A stretch of DNA of 64,000 nt from Cryptomeria japonica (taxonomy: Eukaryota > Streptophyta > Pinopsida > Cupressales > Cupressaceae), in the NCBI RefSeq assembly GCF_030272615.1, contig NC_081408.1, positions 605,545,673 through 605,609,672 of the forward strand, read 5' to 3'. The translations under genes and the position numbers were made by a program. Of the stretch, positions 55,485 through 64,000 are shown piece after piece (the stretch's first letter is position 1; each line of letters begins with the position of its first letter). A model generated the notes under the pieces. That model had not been told where the DNA came from, did not search any database, and saw only the letters and a program-made list of their open reading frames with translations.

Positions 55485-56731
55485 AAAGAGTGAATTGGTT
55501 GCAAACATTTTAATCATAATATTTCCCATGATATGAGAGTAGAGGGACTTGAATTGGTAAGGAAAAACCTTTTAAATTGATAGAAGTTACAGAATTTGGT
55601 GAGTTGAGGAATTAATTTGGAAATTGAGCTATATAGTATGGTATAGCAAGTATTTACAGATGGAAGAATAGATTAATTATAGTTTCAAGTAAATAAAAGA
55701 GTAGAGAAAAATGTTAAGTATAGAATCAAAATGGGTGGTGATCCTACTAGGAAGGAGCCCAAAGAACACACATTGTTGGTAATGGATGCTAAGTCCTTGC
55801 CACTCTTCGAGAGAGGGGTATCGATACACTAATTCTTAAGGTTAATAGAGTATAATGATGAGATGATAGAGTAGTTTGTAGAAACCTTCTATAATAATGA
55901 AGCATTTATTAAGGGGTTGAGGGTTGATGCACCATATCCTACCATTTCTAAGGCATCTGGTCTTTGATGGATCAAAAAAGAGTTCCCAATGTTTGCTGAC
56001 ACTATGTTAGCAAGAGAAAAAATTGCCATCTACATGAAATCGTTGACTCATTCACTTAGGGAACCAAATGGGTTTCTCTATCTTGGCCATGGATAGAAGT
56101 AGCATCTTAGATAATCAAGTATTTTACCTATGATGAAAGGAACTCTTTGCTTTATACTATTCAATTCAAGTTAATGAGTCATCTTCGCCACAACAACCTA
56201 GTCAATTTACCTTATTACTTTCGTCATATATTTACTAGAACACCTATTGAATATAGAAATAAGAGGAAAAATTCTTCTCTATCCCATCACTATTTAGTCA
56301 GTATAAAGGAGCTATTTTTTTCTCAAATTTTTAATATTAGATGGCAAAAATTCAAAGAGTGGGACGATATTCAAAATAGGCTCTAGAGGAATGTTCTAGA
56401 AAATGTAGATGTAGGGTTGTAGAGTCTGATAGGGATATAGTGGAAGGATAACACATAATGGGTACATGAGAGATTGAAACACTCAAAACTCTCTTCTTTG
56501 GCCACATCTATGAATGTGAGTAAGTTCAAGCATCATTGGCATGCAATGGCCTTGGAGCATCAAGTTGCCTTGAGGGTTGAGGGTGAATCATTGGTGTCAG
56601 CTCTTGCTCCTAAAATCTTTGTGCCTACTCTTTCTCTTGTTTCTCTAGTTGCATTTGCATCCATTCTATCCTTCATGCTATTGAATGTCGCTCTGGGGAA
56701 AATCAATGAGCCTCACCCTAAATGGGTATAG
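55485..56731 (+). pseudogene. Unrecognised degenerate coding-like region
   Basis: Several plus-strand frames follow each other with stops between them. A frame starting MAKRVNWLQ at 55485 is soon interrupted. LYTIQFKLMSHLRHNNLVNLPYYFRHIF lies at 56147-56386. A frame at 56474-56731 ends in an Ala/Val/Leu-rich, membrane-helix-like stretch, SLVSLVAFASILSFMLLNVA. Composition is less AT-rich than in the flanks, which hints at old coding DNA. A plant transposon protein is possible, but no diagnostic motif was found and no function is proposed. Confidence 0.25.
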
Positions 56732-59126
56732 GTTTGATTTCTCCCTCCTTGTAGCTGCCCCTCATCACCTCCCTTCTTAATATCCCTTTGATCTCCTAGC
56801 TCATCGACATGTTGCATAGGATATGTCCAGTGCAACATTGTCTACTCCTCCTACTTTGCATTCTCATATTTGTCACAAATTTCCTAGGATAATCATTCTT
56901 GATACGTTTGTTAGGAGGCCTTCACCTCCATAGAAACCTAACAAAAAAGTTCGATTTGGGATTCCTTCTTGAGTTTCATTGTTAAAAATATACTCTAACA
57001 ACCTCTTTACCTATTTCTTTGCTTATTTTATTGTCTATTTCTTTGTCTTCTTGTATTTTCATTGTTGAAGAGACCCTACCTTCTCTATAGTTTGTCTTTG
57101 GCCCTCTTCCAAAGGCGAGTAGTGTGACTCCTATTTTTTCACCTTAGTCCAAGTCAACAGTATCCCATGACACCTCCCAACCATTTACTTCATCCACCAT
57201 CCTCCCATACACCATGCAATTACAAAATCACTTCATGCATGGACTGATACATGCTGATATTAGTCGTTTATCTGCCCCAAAACCATGTCAAACCTTCTTG
57301 CAAGAAGCTCCACTTGTGGAGTAAGAAAGAAGGCATATAAAAAACACATATATCTAGATCCTATCCCAATCCACTATGGGATTGATAAGTTTTAAATTTT
57401 TCTTGCACTCAATTTACCCTAGGTAGGGTTTTAACTAGTTTTTGCAAAAAATGAGATAACTAACACAAATTAGAATAAAAACTTGCAAAAATAAAACCAA
57501 AATGAACTAGATTAAATTTACATTCACTCTTAATCATTTTGGAATCATGAGAATGAACAAAATTTGATGCACAACGTGTGTTTCAGACTGAAAAGTCAGA
57601 AAACAAGGCAAAAAAGTGAATTTCTTCATGCAAAACTTGCTCTTCAACCAAAAAGTCTGTACAATATGGATTCATTTGACCTAAATAAGCCTTATGATAT
57701 TGAAAGTAACTGACATGGTCCAAACAAATGGATTTTCAACTTCCTTTGCTTGATTTTTTACATTTTTTGCATTTTTGGAAAAAGTTGCTTGACAACTTTT
57801 TTGCAAATTTGACACTTTTTGCAATTTTAGACTAAATGACCCAAAACTTAAAAGTATTATTGAAAATGAATTAACAGGACCTAGAACACACTTTAGGATA
57901 TAAAAAAATCCAAATTTTAACTTTTGACAAATTTTCCTCAGTTGGAGCTAGGCAGGCTAAAACAGGCCCTGCAACAAAACCTAAATAGTATAAAGTCAAG
58001 TAGGAATCAAATCTATAGTGCAACAAGTAAAATATTAATGATCATAACTTTTCAAGAGGCCCACAAAAGTGCAAAGACAACCCCATATGATAAAATAGGC
58101 AATGATAAATTCCAGTTGTAGAAATTTGTCAAGAATTTGTCAAGGTATTGGTAATAGTTGTTTAGTATGTTTGTGTTGCATGTTTTTGTGAAGGACACTA
58201 TGCTGAAGGGAGTGCCATGTTGTCTTTGTAAGGTGTAAGGTTGTTGTCCTAAGAGTACAAGGTTGTTCAATATTTGTGAGGCTGGTTTGTGACTTCAAGG
58301 GAATTGAGTAGGCACAGTTATTGTTCTTGGAAGGTTGATTGAGTCAGCAAGTTGATGTGTATTGAGGCCTGACCATTCATGGTATTGAGGAAGATTGGGA
58401 ATAGTATATTTTGGTGAAGAAACATGATGTGAGAAGTTTGATGCAGAGGCAAGGGTAGAACTCAATATTTGGTATTAGGACAACAACCACATTGATTAGG
58501 CAAGTCAAATAAGGTCTCTCCAATGTTTAGGATACACAAGGGCAACATTAGGAAGTTATTCAACCTGGTAGGGAATGACATAAACTGTCCTTTCTTAGTC
58601 ATGTAAGTATGCATGGGCATGGGAATGGATAGTTACTTTCCTTTTAGACTAACTTGGGTCTATGACTCTCAATGGTATTCATCCCAAAAGTATATGTAAT
58701 ATCATTCACTTGCACCCAAGGTGTGACTGAGAATTTTGTCTTACTTGTCACTGATTTGGACAATATTGAGAGGATCCTATAAGGATGACTATCACCATAC
58801 TCTCAGTGACTTCACAACATTGATAATGAATTCACATTAGACACTCATGGATCACCCCAATTAGACATTAGTCAACTTAAGATATGATACAAGGATTGCA
58901 TACCACAAAGCCAATAGCATATCACCTGCTCTAAATCACCACAAAGCCATTAGATATGTTTTGAGATGAAAAAGAAGAGTTAAATGGTTTTGGTTCAATT
59001 TGCATTATTTCTATGTTCAAGTAATTTGATTTGGTATATTATACTAAAACGTCATTTCATAACTAACATTTCAACTTCTATATAACTAGTTCTATAGCCT
59101 GATATTTTTGCCTGTGAAGAAAGACA
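56732..59126. other. Intergenic DNA
   Basis: No gene was recognised in this 2.4-kb stretch. CACTA-type terminal repeats that would match the transposase at 59127 were looked for but not found. Confidence 0.45.
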
Positions 59127-60425
59127 ATGTCATATAATATTGACAAACAACAAAATAAGGAGACAATTACTCGATTGTGGTCTAACTTGAAAAGAAAAGG
59201 TGATGGAAAATGCTATTGTACCTGCAAAATTTGTAAGGGGTTAAAGACTAGAAGACTTATAATCAAAACAACTAAGAAACATTGTAGGTTGCATGGTCAC
59301 ATTGAAGGAGGACATGATTATCATCCATTGGTAAGTTTTTCATTATATCGTTTTAACAATTTATATACATAAGAAATCACTTGATGATGAGATCATGATC
59401 ATGGTTTATTTATGTTGATCATTTTTATATAGGTCGAGCACCCCAAATCACATGATATGGATCAACACAACCTAAAGAATATGGTTTTCGAAGTGGAGGA
59501 ACATGGAGGTATGAGTATCGAAGCTGAAGATAATGATCCCATGGAAGATGACGATCATGAGCCACAAAACATAATTGAAGATGATGGTACAAATACATTG
59601 ATCCATGACACATTTAGTATTGGCGCAGTTGATCATGATGAACAAGATGACCTTGATGTTGTTCATGATTTACCTCTACTTGAGAAGGCATATGAGGCCC
59701 TTTACGAAGGCTCTCAAACAACTCTTATCTCCGATGTATTGTTGTTGGTGAACTTGAAGGTTATGAATGGTTTATCCAACATAACAATCTCACGTATGTT
59801 AAGGTATGTCATAAATGTCATTATAGTTAATAAATGGTGAGTCATGTACCATTAATATTCTTTATATTAACAAATTATATTTTTTTGTTGTAGATTGATA
59901 GGTGATTTTTTGTTACCACCATCAAATATTCTACCTTGCTCATACCGAGAATTATCTGCCATTATGAAAGATATTGGAATGGAGTATCAAGCAATAGATG
60001 CTTGTCACAATGATCATATTATATATCACAAACAACATGAATTTTGAACTGAGTGCCCTGAATGTCATATCAGTAGATATTGAATAGATCAAATAACAAA
60101 AAAGGTGCTTCGCAAGGTTCTTCATTATATTCCCATTATTCCATGTATGCAACGATTATTCAAGTGCACTAGCTTGGCATAATTTATGGACTACCATGCA
60201 TGCAATAGAAGTCGAGATGAAATTATTCGAATGCCTGCATAAGGTTAAGAATTTATGGACATAGAGGAAAGGTGGCCACACTTTAAAGAAGAACCTCGTA
60301 ATCTCAGGCTTTCATTGGCAGCAGATGGTGTCAATCCATTTGGAGAGCTGAGATCTGTTTACTCAGTGTGACCTATTTTTGTTATCAACAATAACATTCC
60401 TCCATGGATGTCAATAAAGAGGGAG
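59127..60425 (+). pseudogene. CACTA (En/Spm) transposase, TNP2 type, truncated
   Basis: Three exons can be joined in phase. Exon 1 (59127-59330) has a Cys/His-rich N-terminus, CYCTCKICKGLKTRR, and HCRLHGHIEGGHDYHPL. Exon 2 (59433-59803) is acidic and ends in a helical part, LPLLEKAYEALYEGSQTTL. Exon 3 (59894-60425) matches the Transposase_21 domain: SYRELSAIMKDIGMEYQAID, ACHNDHIIYHKQHEF, TECPECHISRY, PRNLRLSLAADGVNPFGEL and NNNIPPWMSIKRE. Introns 59331-59432 and 59804-59893 have GTAAGT or GTATGT donors and TATAG or TGTAG acceptors. Stops (for example in HEF*TECPEC and SLA*FMDYH) and loss of the C-terminal half by insertion of element D make it inactive. The family's enzyme cuts CACTA elements at their ends. 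Confidence 0.78.
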
Positions 60426-61480
60426 TGTTAGGTCCCGGAGACAACTGAGAGGGGGGGTGGGGGTGAATCAGTTGTCTAATAAATTTAAACCAAAAACAAC
60501 TTAACCAACTTAATGCTTAATACCGGTAAACCAGTTAAGCATGCTGGTAGACAGTTTTAACAGTTAATTGCTATACCGGTAAAGATTAATGCATGAAACA
60601 TAAACACAAAGATATCCACAACACATAACACCAATATTTGTACGTGGAAACCCTATAAGGGGGAAAACCACGGTGGGAAACCTTACCCACAATTAGATGA
60701 TACTACTGCAGATAGTAAGTGTACATAAATGGGGTCTACACATGTAGAAAGGCCAACAGCCTAGAGCTCATTGCTCAATCACAAAATAGGAGTCACACTA
60801 ACTACAGTTGGATGGTTAAATCCAATAAGAATGTACTACACAAAATAGCATCTTCATATGTTGGATTCAGTACTGGTGTAATGCTGATATGCTTTCACAA
60901 AAACCTAGCTTCACCTTCAAATGATGTCTTCGTGTATAGCTCTTCTTAATCTCACATATACCTTCACACAATTCTTTTTCGTATTCCACACTTGATCTTA
61001 CAAATAAGATCTTACATTTATACCATAACCTAAGACCAATTTTAGTAGGTCGGCTCTACAAGATATTACAATAAAACATTTTACAAACAATATAATATCC
61101 GATGCAATAACCGATTGAACATGTCGGCTTAATGCATTTACAAAAATAATTAATCATCTCCATAGCGTGCCATGTTGATCTGCAAAAGATAAACCCGCTG
61201 GTGTAACCCTAGACCTATTTGTCGGTAACAACAAATATGCAACTGTGAATATACCAATGAACAAAACTTCAGGACAAGATGTCCAGATGATGTCTTCCAC
61301 ATAACCATGTGTCTTCCATGCCATTCCAAGTGTCAGTGATCATTATATCTTGCCGGTGTACCATATACCAGTAACTGTGCAATAGTTACTTGCTTGCCGG
61401 TGAATGCTGCTGGATCTCCAAAGTGCTAGTGTTTTAGTAGGTGTTGACATCAATGGCAAAACCATACCAAAATACCAACA
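60426..61480 (-). repeat. 3' LTR of element D
   Basis: On the plus strand it begins TGTTAGGTCCCGG and ends AAATACCAACA (1055 bp, TG...CA). A 9-bp inverted repeat with a G-rich loop lies at 60440-60476. An ACCGGTA/TACCGGT-type motif recurs several times (for example near 60522 and 60573). Confidence 0.8.
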
Positions 61481-61860
61481 ATATCCCCCTTTGGCATTGA
61501 TGGCAACACAAGATGGAAAAACCATCAAAGTGCCAAAACAGAAATGCCAAGTATCAAAAACCAACAATCTCCGAAAAGATTATAACTAGAAATCAGAGAG
61601 TAATGATCTCTCCTAAACAACAACCTCTCCCCCTGGGAGAAACATGTGTTTTCCAAAGTTTCCATACCAATCTCTCCAAAAGATGATGTTTTTTTCCATA
61701 TATATCTCTCCCCCTTTGACATCAAATGCCAAAGTCATATACAAAATACCTAATCAAATCAATATACCAACTACTCCCCCTGAGAAGTAGCTTCCTCATC
61801 AAAGACCAGAGTAAACGATTTCTCTGTTAGTTCTATCGGTTGATGACAATCATCAACTGT
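61481..61860 (-). other. Element D 3' non-coding region with repeated polypurine-type tracts
   Basis: Tracts of CCCCC (G-rich on the coding strand) occur at about 61485, 61629, 61709 and 61776. The one at 61485, next to the LTR, is the likely polypurine primer site. The tract at 61485 is followed by TTTGGCATTGATGGCA and that at 61709 by TTTGACATCAAATGCCA, so these two are related beyond the tract itself. Confidence 0.7.
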
Positions 61861-64000
61861 CTAAGTCTCTTCCGGTGGTGGTATGACTCCAAGCTGATCT
61901 TTGAGATATTCAAAAGTCTCCTTAGGCAAAGGTTTAGTGAAAATATCTGCAATCTGTTCTTTAGTATTCACATAAACCAGTTTTATCTCCTTAGCTTCAA
62001 CTTTTTCCCTTAGAAAATTCAGTTTGATAGAAACATGTTTGGTTTTAGAATGTAATACCAGATTCTTAGATATATCAATTGCTGCAGTGTTATCACAATA
62101 GATAGTAATAGGTTCCTTTCATTTTACCCTTATGTCTTTCAACATTTGCTTAAGCCATAGTACCTATGTATAGTTAGTTGCTGCTGCAACATATTTTGAT
62201 TCTGCTGTTGATAAAGATGTACAACTCTGTTTCTTACTCAACCAAGAAACTAATCTATTTCCAAGAAAGAATGCTCCGCCGGTGGTGCTTTTTCTATCAT
62301 CCACATCTCCTGCCCAATTTGCATCTGTGTATGGACATAATTCAAAGTTTTCATCTTTAGGATACCATAATCCAAGATTTATAGTGCCTTGTAAGTATCG
62401 AAAAATCCTTTTTACTGTTGATTCATGATTTTCTCTAGGATTACTTTGAAATCTTGAAACAATACATACTGCATTCATAATATCAGGTCTGGTTTATGTT
62501 AAATATAGTAAACCTCCTATCATAGACTTGTATCTAGTTGGATTAACAGGTTTAGATTCATCCCTTTGTGATAGTTTGTCATTTGTAGTCATAGGTGTGC
62601 TTACCGATTTAGAGTTCTCCATCCCAAATTTCTTTAGTAGCTCTTTCAAATATTTGGATTGACTCAAGAATATACCTTTATCAGTCTTTGAAATCTGCAA
62701 TACTAAAAATAATTTTATTTCTCCAATCATAGACATTTCAAATTCTTGTTGCATTTTAATAGAAAATTCCTTACATAATCCATCTTCTCCTCCAAAGATT
62801 ATATCATCAACAAATACTTCTATAATCAATATGTCATCATTAGTTATTTTGTAATATAAATTGCTGTCTGCATTTCCTTTAGTAAAACCAATCTTTAAAA
62901 GATACTTATCTAATCTTGTATACCAAGCTCTTGGAGCTTGTTTTAGTCCATACAGAGCTTTCCTTAACCTGCATACCATATCATTGTCATCTGTCAAAGA
63001 AAATCCATCAGGTTGTTCAATGTATACTTCCTCTTCAAGATCTCCATTCAAAAATGTACATTTAATATCCTTTTGATAAACTTTGTAGTTCTTGTGTGCT
63101 GCAAAAGCCAAAAATAATCTGACTGCCTCAATTCTAGCTACCGGTGCAAAGGTTTCATTATAATCAACTCCTTCTTTCTGAGAATATCCCTTACACACTA
63201 GTCTTGCTTTATTTCTGACAACCTTACCATCTTCATTAAGTTTGTTTCTAAATACCCATTTGGTTCCAATTACATTTTTATCTTTAGGCCAGGGAACTAA
63301 TGTCCAAGTGTTGTTGTTCTCAATTTGTTCTAATTCTTCTTCCATAGCTTTAATCCAAAATTTATCTTCACATGCCTCATTAACAGATGATGGTTCAATT
63401 TGAGAAATAAGACATACCTCTTCATTTGCCAATCTTCCTCTTGTCATAACTCCTTTAAACTTGTTTCCAATTATCTGATCTTCAGAATGATTCAGTCTTA
63501 CATACCGGGGTGTCTTAGTTTGATGTTGTTCCTCAATTACTATGGAATCCTCAGATGGTACCGGGGTAACTGGATCTTCATTCTGTACCAGTGGATTTAG
63601 ATTAGGTTCATTTGTTAAAATTTCTGTTGCTAGTTCAGAGTCTATATACCTTGAAGTTTCTCTGAATTGTTCATCAATCTTTACATTTGTACTCTCAACA
63701 ATTTTCTGCAATCTCTTGTTAAAACATCTATATGCTTTGCTCTTAGATGAATAACCAATAAATATTTCTTCATCACTTCTAGGATCAAATTTGCCAATAT
63801 ACTCATCTCTAATGATATAACATTTACTTCAAAAAATTCTGAAATACTTAAGAGTAGGAGTATTACCAAACCATAGTTCATGAGGGGTCTTACCGATTTC
63901 ACCTTTGATGTGAACTTTGTTAAATGTATAGACCGCTGCGCTGATAGCTTCTCTCCAATACACATGTGGTAGGTTTGCTTCTGATAACATACTTCTTGCT
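61861..64000 (-). pseudogene. Element D pol: integrase C-terminus, RT, RNase H (partial)
   Basis: Read leftward, the integrase core end (PHVYWREAISAAVYTFNKV, then GKTPHELWFG) is followed by the C-terminal region with [22 protein letters not shown] then has [69 protein letters not shown] and FVDD (about 62813). RNase H has YTDANWAGDVDDRKST, STAESKYVAAA, IYCDNTAAIDIS and IADIFTKPLP. Pol ends at 61861. TGA at 63829-63831, TAA at 62494-62496, TAG at 62164-62166 and TGA at 62119-62121 interrupt it. The RT and RNase H catalytic residues are all intact, unlike in elements A and B. The 5' part is cut by the window edge. Confidence 0.9.

Larger units (their letters stand above)
60426..64000 (-). mobile_element. 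Ty1/copia retrotransposon D (Sirevirus-like), runs off the right edge
   Basis: The element is inserted in the CACTA transposase. Its left (3') LTR is 60426-61480, followed by several polypurine-type tracts and a minus-strand pol with RNase H, RT and part of integrase. The rest lies outside the window. GGGAG at 60421-60425 would be the target duplication, but its partner is not visible. The LTR of about 1 kb and the multiple polypurine copies before it fit Sireviruses. Several stops show that this copy is inactive. Confidence 0.88.

Overview
The window is nuclear DNA of a seed plant with a large, repeat-filled genome, most likely a gymnosperm. It is AT-rich and densely packed with decayed plant LTR retrotransposons (Ty1/copia primed by tRNA-iMet, Ty3/gypsy chromovirus), a CACTA transposase, a LINE relic and TIR/foldback elements. 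One gene looks intact and host-owned: an extensin cell-wall gene at 24591-26774. The gymnosperm assignment is an inference from repeat style; no organism-specific marker was seen.

Layout. 1-6848: AT-rich DNA with a tRNA-like SINE signal, a long pyrimidine microsatellite, a Helitron-like 3' end, and worn gypsy RNase H and RT relics. 6854-20323: copia element A (+ strand, TSD GATCT). Its 5' LTR was later split by a 1113-bp TIR transposon, and its integrase was split by a complete related copia element B (11163-17424, - strand, TSD GTACA). 20329-23600: AT repeats, an LTR-like relic and a LINE RT relic. 23600-27345: extensin gene with TATA box, probable 3'UTR intron and polyA signal. 27460-34230: dispersed repeats, a zinc-knuckle/tandem-repeat fragment and a 3'-truncated copia E (- strand) with its 5' LTR. 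34705-35652: second, diverged copy of the TIR transposon. 36190-39135: LTR-like DNA with a 24-bp minisatellite, a Z-DNA-prone tract, a TRIM miniature retrotransposon and a foldback element. 39922-42190: an orphan copia LTR with its leader, then fragments of EF-hand and PPR genes. 44217-45116: second pyrimidine tract ending in the second Helitron-like 3' end. 46682-54613: complete gypsy chromovirus C (TSD ACTAC). 59127-60425: CACTA (TNP2-type) transposase relic, cut by copia element D (Sirevirus-like, - strand), which runs off the right edge.

Functional logic. Apart from extensin, the coding regions are retroelement or transposon proteins carrying stops, frameshifts or lost catalytic residues. 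The nesting gives a relative order: A before B and before the TIR insertion, CACTA before D. LTR divergence counted by eye (about 3% for B, clearly more for A) agrees with this. Many stop codons in A and B are CAG-to-TAG or CGA-to-TGA changes, as expected for long-methylated repeats. No new multi-gene system was found. The most novel items are the TIR family, the Helitron-like ends with nearby captured gene fragments, the TRIM, and the nested, shared-stop copia pair.
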